From: Acidaminococcales bacterium
GTDB taxonomy: Bacteria > Bacillota > Negativicutes > Acidaminococcales > JAISLQ01
DNA: 12,079 nucleotides
Assembly (NCBI GenBank): GCA_031275255.1
Contig: JAISPA010000128.1
Coordinates: 1 to 12,079, forward strand
Direction: 5' to 3'
The notes under the pieces are model-generated. The model saw only the letters and a list, made by a program, of their open reading frames with translations, ran no database searches and had not been told where the DNA came from. Made by a program: the position numbers and the translations under genes. Positions 1-6,443 of this stretch are shown one piece after another; the stretch's first letter is position 1, and every line of letters starts with the position of its first letter.

Positions 1-176
1 ATCATCACACGGCGCAAGAGGCGAAACTCGCCGGCCTGAGCATCCTCGACGCCGGCCATCAAGGCACGGAGCGGCCTGTTCTGCCCCTTCTGGCCGGTAA
101 AATCGCCGAGGGAACCAAAGGCCGCAAAATAAAAATATTGATAGCCGAGGAAACGCCGTCCCTGCTCATGCTATGA
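1..176 (+). CDS. NIF3-family protein, C-terminal end (partial)
   Basis: The window opens inside a gene read in the frame starting at base 3 and ending with TGA at 174-176. The visible 57 residues contain His-His-Thr-Ala-Gln-Glu-Ala, then Asp-Ala-Gly-His-Gln-Gly-Thr-Glu. This resembles the C-terminal metal-binding signature of NIF3/YbgI/YqfO proteins (D-x-G-H-x-x-[ST]-E after a YHDAQ-like stretch), which form hexamers with a dinuclear metal centre. Their cellular role is still debated (GTP cyclohydrolase type 2-like, or metal handling). The family call rests on this short motif alone. The stop codon overlaps the Shine-Dalgarno of the following yhaM gene, so the two are probably co-transcribed and translationally coupled. 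The start and N-terminal domain lie outside the window. Confidence 0.75.
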   Translation, partial: HHTAQEAKLAGLSILDAGHQGTERPVLPLLAGKIAEGTKGRKIKILIAEETPSLLML

Positions 177-188
177 AGGAGAAAAATA

Positions 189-1118
189 ATGCTCACAGAA
201 TTTAAAGCCGGAGATAAAATAAGGCATATAGTTTTATGCCGCGTGCAAAAGGTCGGCAATTCAGCCAACGGCGGCGTGTTCGCCCGTGGTTTTGCCAGCG
301 ACAATACCGCCGCGCTGCCGTTTATTTCCTTTGACGGTTATACCGTGGATGTTTTGCGTTCCCTGACCGGGCCCCGCGCTTTCGTGGTTACCGGAACGAT
401 CGACATGAACCGATTTGCCGGCGATGGCTCGCTGCAACTCTTAATACAGAAAATCGAACCGCCTTTGCCGGAAGAAGATTTGTCTCACCTTTTGCCTGAC
501 GGCGGCGTCGATTTAAATGAATACGGCCGGCGTTTCGATCTTTTGCTCGGCAAAATAAAAGACGCCGATATTTTAAGGCTTGTGCGCCAGGTTTTTTCCG
601 GTCGGATATGGGCTTCTTTCCGGACAAACCCGGCCGGCATGAGCTATCATCACGCCTATATCGGCGGCCTGCTGGAACATTCGGTGGATACGGCGGAATT
701 GGCCGTGGCCATGGGCGAAAAGGTAAAAGACGCCGATCAGGACATACTCATCGCCGGCAGCCTTTTGCACGATATAGGCAAACTGCGTGAAATATCGCAG
801 GATATAGGGTTTCCTTACACCGGCGAGGGCAAACTGCTCGGGCATATAGCCATCGGCGCCATGATGGCCGAAGAAGCGGCGCTCGGAATGGATCCGCCCA
901 TCTCCGGGGAGAAACTGCAATTAATCGTTCATATAATAATTTCCCATCACGGCGACCAGGAGAAAGGTTCGCCGATCAACTGCCGGACAAAAGAGGCTTT
1001 TATCGTGCATTACGCCGACGAGCTCAATTCCGTGCTCAACCAATTCCACCCGCGGGAGGGCAAGGGCTGGCAGTACAACAAAATGCTGGCCCGCAACATT
1101 TTCTTAGGAGGGGAATAG
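189..1118 (+). CDS. yhaM: YhaM-type 3'-5' exoribonuclease (OB fold + HD domain)
   Basis: The 309-residue protein matches the size and layout of Bacillus YhaM (about 314 residues). An N-terminal OB-fold nucleic-acid-binding region (about 1-95) is followed by an HD metal-dependent phosphohydrolase domain (about 150-285). Visible HD-domain residues are His154-His155, His164 (LLEHS), the His194-Asp195 pair in LLHDIGKL, His219, His253-His254 (SHHG) and Asp277 (YADELN). Members degrade single-stranded RNA, and to some extent DNA, from the 3' end and take part in mRNA turnover in Firmicutes. The ATG at 189 is preceded by AAGGAG at 176-181 with a 7-base spacer, and this ribosome binding site overlaps the stop of the NIF3-like gene. 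The gene lies just upstream of rnpB, so two RNA-processing genes are adjacent, although rnpB has its own promoter. No key residue appears to be missing. Confidence 0.92.
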   Translation: MLTEFKAGDKIRHIVLCRVQKVGNSANGGVFARGFASDNTAALPFISFDGYTVDVLRSLTGPRAFVVTGTIDMNRFAGDGSLQLLIQKIEPPLPEEDLSHLLPDGGVDLNEYGRRFDLLLGKIKDADILRLVRQVFSGRIWASFRTNPAGMSYHHAYIGGLLEHSVDTAELAVAMGEKVKDADQDILIAGSLLHDIGKLREISQDIGFPYTGEGKLLGHIAIGAMMAEEAALGMDPPISGEKLQLIVHIIISHHGDQEKGSPINCRTKEAFIVHYADELNSVLNQFHPREGKGWQYNKMLARNIFLGGE

Positions 1119-1130
1119 CCGGCGCGATAG

Positions 1131-1165
1131 TACCTTGTAACGTCTAAAGGTTGTCGGCGGACGGC
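1131..1165 (+). repeat. half copy of MITE-like element C
   Basis: This stretch matches 9577-9611 at about 32 of 35 positions (TACCTTGTAA, then CTAAAGGTTGTCGGCG, then ACGGC). At the 9573 locus the sequence is the left arm of an element with perfect 13-bp inverted ends. Here no right arm is present, so this is a truncated or decayed copy. It starts 12 bases after the yhaM stop codon and runs into the palindrome at 1155-1174. Confidence 0.6.
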
Positions 1166-1174
1166 CGTCCGCCG
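1155..1174. repeat. perfect 20-bp GC-rich palindrome
   Basis: The 20 bases are fully self-complementary, with arm CGGCGGACGG. As RNA they could form an 8-bp stem with a GGCC loop. A short A-run (CAAAAAG) follows but no T-run, so it is not a standard intrinsic terminator on the + strand. The half-site GGCGGAC/GTCCGCC recurs in the hairpin at 7099-7139. It may act in 3' end protection of the yhaM mRNA or may simply be part of the mobile-element remnant. Confidence 0.6.
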
Positions 1175-1213
1175 CAAAAAGCCGCCTGTTTCCAAAATAG
1201 TGTCGCCCGCCTG

Positions 1214-1242
1214 TTGACCGTTCAGGCGGTATGTGGTATTCT
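1214..1242 (+). promoter_or_regulatory. rnpB promoter (sigma70/SigA type, extended -10)
   Basis: The -35 box TTGACC is at 1214-1219 and the -10 box TATTCT at 1237-1242, with an ideal 17-base spacer. TG one base upstream of the -10 box makes it an extended -10. The predicted start falls at about 1248-1250, exactly where the RNase P RNA P1 stem begins. The -35 box sits in the loop of a 7-bp inverted repeat, CCGCCTG (1207-1213) and CAGGCGG (1223-1229). Confidence 0.8.
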
Positions 1243-1247
1243 CAAAA

Positions 1248-1681
1248 TATAAAGTGAGTATGAAAGGCAATCGCGGCTGCGCCGGTGTTCTGTAATACTT
1301 AAGAAACAGCCGGGGGCGGTTTTTCCGCTGTTACAGAATACGGCGCGCAGCCGAGGAAAGTCCGAGCTCCGCAGGGCAGGATGCTGGATAACGTCCAGCG
1401 AGGGCGACCTTAGGGCCAGTGCCACAGAAATGCGTACCGCCGGTCAGCCGCGAGGCGCCGGCAAGGGTGGAACGGTGCGGTAAGAGCGCACCAGCAGGCA
1501 GGCAACTGCCTGGCTAGGTAAACCCCATCCGGAGCAAGACCGAATAGGGAAGGGATGAAGCGGCCCGCCGATCCTTCCGGGTTGTGTCGCTTGAGCCGCC
1601 GGGCAACCGTCGGCCCAGATAAATGATTGCCGCCGTCAGCTTGACGGAACAGAACTCGGCTTATTGATTGCTCACTTTATA
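1248..1681 (+). ncRNA. rnpB: RNase P RNA (bacterial type A)
   Basis: This is the catalytic RNA that removes 5' leaders from pre-tRNAs, working with the RnpA protein. P1 is a perfect 11-bp stem, TATAAAGTGAG (1248-1258) with CTCACTTTATA (1671-1681). P2 pairs GGCAATC (1266-1272) with GATTGCC (1625-1631). The universally conserved P4 strands are present: GAGGAAAGTCCGAG from about 1353, and ACAGAACTCGGC at 1649-1660. The conserved AGGGCGACC, GCCACAGAAA, GGTAAGAGCGCACCAGC, GGCTAGGTAAACCCC and GAGCAAGACCGAATAGGG blocks occur in the expected order. The GGTAAA loop that binds the tRNA CCA end is included. The layout fits the ancestral type A rather than the Bacillus type B. Exact ends are inferred from P1 pairing and the promoter. 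Confidence 0.97.
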
Positions 1682-1701
1682 CATTTTATGTAAATTTTGG
1701 G

Positions 1702-1721
1702 GCTGCCGAATTTTCGGTAGC
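1702..1721 (+). other. hairpin between rnpB and the thioredoxin gene
   Basis: GCTGCCG (1702-1708) pairs with CGGTAGC (1715-1721) around a 6-base AT loop, with one G-T pair. No T-run follows, so it is at best a weak terminator or processing site for rnpB. It ends directly at the thioredoxin Shine-Dalgarno (AGGGGAG, 1722-1728). Readthrough from rnpB could therefore supply the downstream genes, because no separate promoter for them is evident. Confidence 0.45.
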
Positions 1722-1736
1722 AGGGGAGATTATGGC

Positions 1737-2063
1737 ATGAATGTTATAAATCTGGCCGCACAGGACAATTTTGCCGAAATTATCCAAAGCCAGCCAATCC
1801 CTGTCATCGTTGATTTCTGGGCGCCCTGGTGCGCTCCCTGCCGTATGCTGGCGCCGGAGCTGGCGGGCGCCAGCGAAGAGTTCGGAGATAAATTGCAAGT
1901 ATTGAAGGTCAATATCGATGATTTCGCCGAACTCGCCTCCGGTCAATACAAAGTTTTGGGAGTGCCGACTCTGGTTCTCTTTAAAGACGGCCGGGAAAAA
2001 GGAAGGCTGGTCGGTTATCGCTCGCGTACGGCTATCAAGGCTTTCATAGAAAAAAATCTGTGA
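1737..2063 (+). CDS. trxA: thioredoxin (WCAPC active site)
   Basis: This 108-residue protein is the size of a classical thioredoxin and would act as a cytosolic disulfide reductase. The active site is Trp-Cys-Ala-Pro-Cys at 31-35 within VDFWAPWCAPCRML. The usual motif is WCGPC, so Gly33 is replaced by Ala, which may shift redox potential or partner choice. The cis-proline loop GVPT (Pro77 at 75-78) and the LFKDG strand are intact. The ATG at 1737 is chosen over an in-frame upstream ATG at 1668 because AGGGGAG lies 8 bases upstream and the family alignment begins here; the longer form would add residues encoded inside rnpB. The stop is followed after 10 bases by aroH, whose ribosome binding site overlaps this stop, so the two are likely translated together. 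Confidence 0.93.
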   Translation: MNVINLAAQDNFAEIIQSQPIPVIVDFWAPWCAPCRMLAPELAGASEEFGDKLQVLKVNIDDFAELASGQYKVLGVPTLVLFKDGREKGRLVGYRSRTAIKAFIEKNL

Positions 2064-2073
2064 GGCGCGCGAC

Positions 2074-2442
2074 ATGAAGTTACGCGGCGTCAGGGGAGCA
2101 ACTACCTGTACGGGCGACAGCAAAAACGAAATTATGGACGCCGTAAAAGAACTGTGGCTTAAGATGCATGAGCAAAACGCTTTCGCCGAAGATGATTTGG
2201 CGGCGGTTATTTTCAGTTCCACGCCCGATCTTTCGGCGGCTTTCCCGGCGACCGCCGTACGCGCCTTAGGCTGGACGCAAACGCCGCTTTTCGGCGCGGC
2301 CGAGATCGAGCAGCCGGAAGCGGTAAAACGCTGTGTGCGTATCCTGGCGCTATGGAACACCGACAAAGAGCAAAAAGATATAAAACACGTTTATCTGCGG
2401 GCAGCGGTGGCGTTAAGGCCGGACATCGCCGGCGGCAAGTAA
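2074..2442 (+). CDS. aroH: chorismate mutase, AroH type
   Basis: The 122-residue protein matches monofunctional AroH of Bacillus subtilis, a trimeric enzyme that converts chorismate to prephenate for Phe and Tyr synthesis. Shared landmarks are the opening RGVRGATT, SSTPDLSAAFPATAVR, KRCVRI and HVYLRAAVALRPD. Expected active-site residues are present: Arg7, Phe57, Arg63, Glu77 (Glu78 in B. subtilis, one residue shorter here), Arg89, Tyr107 and Arg115. The position of B. subtilis Cys75 is Gly74. GAGG at 2062-2065, overlapping the thioredoxin stop, lies 8 bases before the ATG. It is unrelated in fold to the AroQ type. No other aromatic-pathway gene is nearby, so its pairing with thioredoxin gives no pathway clue. 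Confidence 0.96.
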   Translation: MKLRGVRGATTCTGDSKNEIMDAVKELWLKMHEQNAFAEDDLAAVIFSSTPDLSAAFPATAVRALGWTQTPLFGAAEIEQPEAVKRCVRILALWNTDKEQKDIKHVYLRAAVALRPDIAGGK

Positions 2443-2531
2443 CCGACCGCGCCGGGGTTTCCCGCCCGCCGGCATAAATGCGGGTTTGTGTTGCTATACG
2501 CTTGAATATCGGCAAAAAGGGTGAATATGTT

Positions 2532-3389
2532 TTGACGAAAAATAAAATGTTTACGCTGTTTCTGATGATTTTCACGCTGGCGCTGCTGGGCGGCTGTTCC
2601 GAGGCTCCCGTGCGGATCGGCGTCTTTGACCGCGCCAAAATCGCGCGGGAGAAAGCCGTGTTCGGCGAAGTAAACGCCCTGAACGCGGAAATCGCCCTTT
2701 TGGAAGAATTGATGCGCGACAAAAAAGACCAATTGCGGGAAGAACTCCAGGAGATGGAAGAGGAAGCAAACGAGTCGCTTAAGCGGGAATGGACCGAGGG
2801 TATGGAGGAGCGGGAAGAAAAGTTAAATAACGCGCTCAATGAAAAATTCAAGGGATTTTTGGCAGAAAAAAATCAGGAGATGCAAGATTTCATCGCCTCC
2901 GTGGAAAACGAGGCGAACAAGAAACTTGATGAAATTACCAAAAAGGCCGCCTCCCCGCTGCTGACGGAAATGCAGCTGGCGGATCTGGAAAAGGAGGCGG
3001 ATGAAGCGAAAAAGCAGGCGGACGAAAAAATAAAAGCAAAAGACGCCCGGATACAAAAAGAAATAAACGATACGCTCGCGGACAGCCGCGCCGCCGCGAA
3101 AAGAAATCTGGACGAATACGCCGTAACCCTGCGGGAAAAATTGACGGAGGAACGGAAAAAGCAGTTGCGGGAATTCGCCGAAGAACAGTTGGGCGACGAC
3201 CAGAAAAAGCAAAATGATTTGCTCGCCCGGCGGGAAGCTTTGCAAAAAAGTATTGACGAGCGGATAAACAAAGCCGTAGAGGCGGCCGCTAAAGAGAAGA
3301 AGCTGGAAATAGTGCTTTCCCAGGTATTTTCCAATGTAAAAGCGGTGGATATAACCGGCGACGTCATGGCGATCCTGCTGAAAAAATAA
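2532..3389 (+). CDS. Skp/OmpH-like coiled-coil lipoprotein
   Basis: From a TTG start the 285-residue product begins with a short Lys-containing N-terminus, a hydrophobic stretch (about 7-19) and a lipobox Leu19-Gly-Gly-Cys22 followed by Ser. It should be exported, lipidated on Cys22 and not marked for inner-membrane retention. After VRIGVFD, which resembles the first strand of Skp/OmpH, residues of about 45-255 are very rich in Glu, Lys, Ala and Gln and are predicted coiled coil. The end (AAAKEKKLEIVLSQ, then AVDITGDVMAIL) resembles the closing strand of OmpH chaperones, which carry outer-membrane proteins through the periplasm. At 285 residues it is much longer than Skp (about 160), perhaps an enlarged or duplicated hairpin. 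TTG is preferred because AAGGG (2517-2521) precedes it and the signal peptide then starts normally. An upstream ATG at 2478 lacks a ribosome binding site. Confidence 0.75.
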   Translation: MTKNKMFTLFLMIFTLALLGGCSEAPVRIGVFDRAKIAREKAVFGEVNALNAEIALLEELMRDKKDQLREELQEMEEEANESLKREWTEGMEEREEKLNNALNEKFKGFLAEKNQEMQDFIASVENEANKKLDEITKKAASPLLTEMQLADLEKEADEAKKQADEKIKAKDARIQKEINDTLADSRAAAKRNLDEYAVTLREKLTEERKKQLREFAEEQLGDDQKKQNDLLARREALQKSIDERINKAVEAAAKEKKLEIVLSQVFSNVKAVDITGDVMAILLKK

Positions 3390-3458
3390 CCGCGCCGCCG
3401 CGCAGGCGCCGCAAACCCGTCTTTGCCCTTGGGACTTTATTCGGCGAAAGGTTGGTTT

Positions 3459-3505
3459 TTGCCGCCGATGGGAACGGTACCGAGGACAGGTTGGTTCGGC
3501 GGCAA
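3459..3505 (+). other. 10-bp inverted repeat before the FAD oxidoreductase gene
   Basis: TTGCCGCCGA (3459-3468) is the exact reverse complement of TCGGCGGCAA (3496-3505), separated by 27 bases. It lies between the lipoprotein stop and the next gene's ATG and lacks a following T-run. It could be an mRNA hairpin in the leader, an operator, or chance in GC-rich sequence. Confidence 0.4.
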
Positions 3506-3548
3506 AGGCGCCGGCCCCGGCGCGCTGATAAAGGCCCGGTGTTTAAAC

Positions 3549-4937
3549 ATGTCGGAAAAATATGACGCCGCGATTGTCGGCAGCGGTCCGGCGGGTATTT
3601 TCGCCGCCTATGAACTGACCGTAAAATTCCCCCAAATAAAAGTAATCCTGTTGGAAGAAGGCCAGGATATTTATACGCGCAGTTGTCCTTTGGCGGAAAA
3701 AAAGGTTTCCGCCTGCGTTTTTTGCCCCAGTTGCGCGGTAATGCGCGGTTTCGGCGGCACAGGGGCTTTTTCCGACGGCAAATACAACATTACGGCTAAG
3801 TTCGGCGGCTGGCTGACCGATTACCTGCCGGAAACCCTTGTCATGGATTTGATCGGATACGTTGACAAGGTAAACCTTTCGCTGGGCGCGCCGGCCGCCG
3901 TGTTCAGTTCGGAAAACAGCGCGATCGGCAAAAAGGCGCTGGAACACGATCTTCATTTGCTGGGGGCTAAGGTGCGCCATCTCGGCACGGAAAACAACAT
4001 GCTCATCCTGCGCCGCCTGTACGAAACGCTGAAAGACAGGATCATCATGCGCTTTAACAGCAAGGTGGAGCGCATAATAACCAGAAAAGACGGTTTTACC
4101 CTGCAAATGGCAAAAGGTGCGGAAATAAGGAGCGACTGGCTAATCGCCGCCCCCGGGCGCAGCGGCTCGGAATGGTTTGCCGGCCAGTGCGGGGAATTGG
4201 GCATACCGGTATTCAGCAATCAGGTAGACGTCGGCGTGAGGGTGGAACTTCCGGCGGAAATATTCAAACACATTACCGATGAAGTCTATGAAGCGAAACT
4301 GGTGTATCTTACCAAACAATACGGCGACTTTGTGCGCACCTTTTGCATGAATCCATACGGCTACGTCGTAACGGAAAACACGGACGGCATCATAACCGTC
4401 AACGGCCACAGTTATCACGACGCGAGCAAAAACAGCCGCAATACCAATTTCGCCCTGCTTGTCAGCAATAAATTTACCCAGCCTTTCAACCAGCCTCATC
4501 AATACGGCAAACGCATAGCTTCTTTTTCCAACATGCTGGGCGGCGGCGCGATCATGCAGCGTTTCGGCGACTTGATCAAAGGCCGCAGGACGTCCGAGCG
4601 GCGGCTGACCAAAAGTTTTCTTCTCCCCACTCTGGCGGCTACCCCGGGAGATTTGAGTTTGGTTCTGCCCAAACGGCACATGGACAACATCATAGAAATG
4701 ATTTACGCGCTGGATAAAATCGCGCCCGGAACCAAAAACGACGACACCCTGCTTTACGGGGTGGAGGTAAAATTTTACAGTTCCCGGCTTGAATTGGACA
4801 AAAATATGGAAACTCCGGTCAAAGGCTTGTTTGCCATAGGCGACGGGGCGGGAGTAACCAGAGGGCTGGCCCAGGCCAGCGCGAGCGGCGTACACGTGGC
4901 GCGGGTGCTGGCCCGGCGGATAAGCGGCCTGCCGTAA
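3549..4937 (+). CDS. FAD-dependent oxidoreductase, COG2509-like
   Basis: The 462-residue protein has an N-terminal Rossmann FAD/NAD site GSGPAG (11-16) with acidic Glu36-Glu37 at the end of strand two. The C-terminal FAD motif is AIGDGAGVTRGL (GDGAG at 431-435). It fits the uncharacterised FAD-dependent dehydrogenase group COG2509. A Cys-rich stretch, Cys46 then Cys56-x2-Cys59-x2-Cys62, precedes the family-type GFGGTGAFSDGKYN (about 67-80). These cysteines could bind an iron-sulfur cluster or form redox disulfides. The substrate and electron partner are unknown. The start at 3549 (MSEKYDAAIVG) places the Rossmann strand at the usual distance. A longer in-frame form from 3423 adds 42 residues with no family resemblance. 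The ribosome binding site is weak (AAAGG at 3531-3535). The gap from the lipoprotein gene is about 160 bases, so co-transcription is possible but not evident. Confidence 0.88.
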   Translation: MSEKYDAAIVGSGPAGIFAAYELTVKFPQIKVILLEEGQDIYTRSCPLAEKKVSACVFCPSCAVMRGFGGTGAFSDGKYNITAKFGGWLTDYLPETLVMDLIGYVDKVNLSLGAPAAVFSSENSAIGKKALEHDLHLLGAKVRHLGTENNMLILRRLYETLKDRIIMRFNSKVERIITRKDGFTLQMAKGAEIRSDWLIAAPGRSGSEWFAGQCGELGIPVFSNQVDVGVRVELPAEIFKHITDEVYEAKLVYLTKQYGDFVRTFCMNPYGYVVTENTDGIITVNGHSYHDASKNSRNTNFALLVSNKFTQPFNQPHQYGKRIASFSNMLGGGAIMQRFGDLIKGRRTSERRLTKSFLLPTLAATPGDLSLVLPKRHMDNIIEMIYALDKIAPGTKNDDTLLYGVEVKFYSSRLELDKNMETPVKGLFAIGDGAGVTRGLAQASASGVHVARVLARRISGLP

Positions 4938-4990
4938 CAGATGCTATTCCCTGCCATATTTAGTTTTTAACGAAAAAGGGGGACAAGCGA

Positions 4991-5854
4991 ATGGGAATGT
5001 GGAAAGAAGCCTATGCCGTAGGCAATGAACTGATCGACAGCCAGCACAAAGAACTTTTCCGAATGGCCGACGAATTTATGGACACGATGCGCCGCAAAGG
5101 ACCGGACAGCCAAATGGCCTGCGCGCGCGCCGTCGGGTTTTTGAAAAGCTACGTTGTAAAGCATTTCGCGGACGAAGAAGCCTTGCAGGCTTCTTTAAAC
5201 TATAAAGGGCTGGCGGAGCATAAAATATTGCACAAGGATTTTGTCGCTACCGTTTTGCAATATGAGAAAGAATTGATCAAAGGCAATTTTGACCAAAAGA
5301 TCATGCAGCAGTTTGCCGGCACCTTGATCGGTTGGCTGGTCTACCATGTGGTGGGAGAAGACGGGAAAATAACCGGTGCAGCCGCGGCCGCGCCCCCCCT
5401 CTCCCAGGTCATGACGCAGCCCGGGCAGTTTGTCGCCTGCTTTGCCGACAGCGCTTGCGAGGTGCTCGGCCAGATGCTGAATATACCGGTCAAACCCGCG
5501 CCCTACGCGCCGGCGCTTGTCAGCCAGGCAGGCGATATAAGCGTAAGTATCGGCCTTGTCGGTGATTGCCCGGGCGAGGTGGATTTTGTTTTTCCGCTGG
5601 TGACCGCCCTTTGCATTGTCCAGCACATAACCATGATGAATCCGGCCGAACTTGGCGATATGATGGATTCGGCCCTGCGGGAAATTTCCAATATCATCAG
5701 CGGCAACGCCGCCTCCAAAATTTCCAAAACCGGCTGCGCCTGCGACATCACCACGCCCAAACTCTATCGCGGCCAATATCCCCTGTTCAAAGACAACAGG
5801 GTTGTAAAATGCGATCTCGGGCCGTTGATGGTCGCTTTTGGACTCAAGCAGTAG
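4991..5854 (+). CDS. bacteriohemerythrin-CheX fusion protein
   Basis: The 287-residue protein has two domains. Residues 1-126 are a bacterial hemerythrin with all seven di-iron ligands visible: His19, His58, Glu62, His77, His81, His119 and Asp124. This four-helix bundle binds O2 reversibly. After an Ala/Pro-rich linker (about 129-138), residues 139-287 form a CheX/CheC-like domain. In S-A-L-R-Glu231-I-S-Asn234-I-I-S-G-Asn239 the ExxN pair matches the catalytic signature with which CheX/CheC/FliY phosphatases dephosphorylate CheY-P. The inference is that oxygen or redox state at the di-iron site tunes phosphatase activity on a response regulator. It is soluble, with no membrane segment. AGGGGG (4977-4982) lies 8 bases before the ATG. 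No chemotaxis gene is in the window, so its partner must be elsewhere. Confidence 0.92.
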   Translation: MGMWKEAYAVGNELIDSQHKELFRMADEFMDTMRRKGPDSQMACARAVGFLKSYVVKHFADEEALQASLNYKGLAEHKILHKDFVATVLQYEKELIKGNFDQKIMQQFAGTLIGWLVYHVVGEDGKITGAAAAAPPLSQVMTQPGQFVACFADSACEVLGQMLNIPVKPAPYAPALVSQAGDISVSIGLVGDCPGEVDFVFPLVTALCIVQHITMMNPAELGDMMDSALREISNIISGNAASKISKTGCACDITTPKLYRGQYPLFKDNRVVKCDLGPLMVAFGLKQ

Positions 5855-6017
5855 AGCGCGTTTCTGGACTGGCTCGCTTTCTGAATTTTAGAGTTTTGCT
5901 ATTTCTAATTAAATGAACTTTTTTGCCGGCCTGAATTAATGTTTACGCTGCGTTTGCCGGCCGTGCTGTTCCCCGGCCGAAAGCAGCGCGTCTTTGTTTT
6001 GGCCGGGGAACATTATC
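5855..6017. other. gene-free spacer left of the first leader repeat
   Basis: No plausible gene is seen. The stretch holds a direct repeat TTTGCCGGCC (5930-5939 and 5953-5962). It also holds a strong inverted repeat, GTTCCCCGGCC (5968-5978) with GGCCGGGGAAC (6001-6011), an 11-bp stem around 22 bases. That hairpin is not followed by a T-run. No convincing promoter was found here. Confidence 0.5.
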
Positions 6018-6275
6018 AAATCAGGCAATCATAATGGCCGGTCAATTTTTAACTAATACTTTAGGTTGTATTGGCATAGGACTTAGGTTGTAAAAATAAG
6101 ACTGTCAATAAACGCATGGCGGATATTCCCCCCGCCGGTTTGTTGGTATACTATTCTAAATATATGTATTGCGGTAAACAAAAGCAAACGCTGTTGTTAC
6201 GCGCGAAACCTTTTGAGCGCCAAAGGACGCGCAGTTTGCCATAATGCGGGATTTGCCGGGGAAAATCCACAAAAG
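6018..6275 (+). repeat. duplicated leader element A, copy 1
   Basis: This segment aligns with 8325-8607 at roughly four bases in five by eye. Best-matching blocks are the runs around AATAAGACTGTCAATAAAC, GCCGGTTTGTTGGTATACT and ATTGCGGTA. An extended -10 box, TGG then TATACT at 6147-6152, is conserved in both copies; a good -35 box is not obvious. Downstream, both copies can form GCGCG/CGCGC plus CCTTT/AAAGG hairpins (here 6201-6205 with 6228-6232, and 6209-6213 with 6222-6226). Both also form a GGATTT/AAATCC hairpin (6249-6254 with 6263-6268). A 10-base direct repeat TTAGGTTGTA occurs at 6061 and 6083, 22 bases apart, only in this copy. It is probably a promoter plus leader RNA, or a mobile-element remnant. 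Confidence 0.7.
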
Positions 6276-6281
6276 CGGCGT

Positions 6282-6321
6282 GCGGGCACAATAAAACGGC
6301 TTCCCGCCTCTTTTTGTTTTT
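6282..6321 (+). terminator. possible intrinsic terminator or attenuator
   Basis: GCGGG (6282-6286) can pair with CCCGC (6303-6307), followed shortly by a T-rich tract (6310-6321). The stem is only 5 bp and the loop long, so it is weak on paper. It lies between leader element A copy 1 and the YczE-like gene, where it could attenuate transcription starting at about 6159. Confidence 0.35.
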
Positions 6322-6377
6322 AATACTGTTCCCAGGTTAAAACATGGATAAGATTTACGGGATGGTTTGCCGCCCGG
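6321..6377 (+). repeat. half copy of MITE-like element B
   Basis: The stretch resembles the left half of the element at 8180-8310: TAATACTG, then GGTTAAAA, CATGG, TAAGATTT, and TTTGCCGCCCGG, with about 80% agreement by eye. Similarity stops after GCCGCCCGG and no right-hand inverted end follows. It is a truncated copy or a remnant, 66 bases before the YczE-like start codon. Confidence 0.55.
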
Positions 6378-6443
6378 CCGCGGCCGAAAGATAAAAAGAT
6401 GATTCGCGGACGGGAATATTCTTATATATTGAAAGGAGCCCCC

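Noticed and set aside
1668..1736. Longer thioredoxin start at ATG 1668
   Set aside because: It would overlap the rnpB P1 stem and adds residues absent from thioredoxins; ATG 1737 has a good Shine-Dalgarno.
1686..2366. 226-codon minus-strand frame across thioredoxin and aroH
   Set aside because: It overlaps two confidently identified genes in antisense and has low-complexity composition.
3423..3548. 42-residue N-terminal extension of the FAD oxidoreductase
   Set aside because: The Rossmann motif normally lies within the first 15 or so residues, and no ribosome binding site precedes 3423.
4140..4895. 251-codon minus-strand frame inside the FAD oxidoreductase gene
   Set aside because: Antisense to a well-supported gene, no start signal and no recognisable domain.
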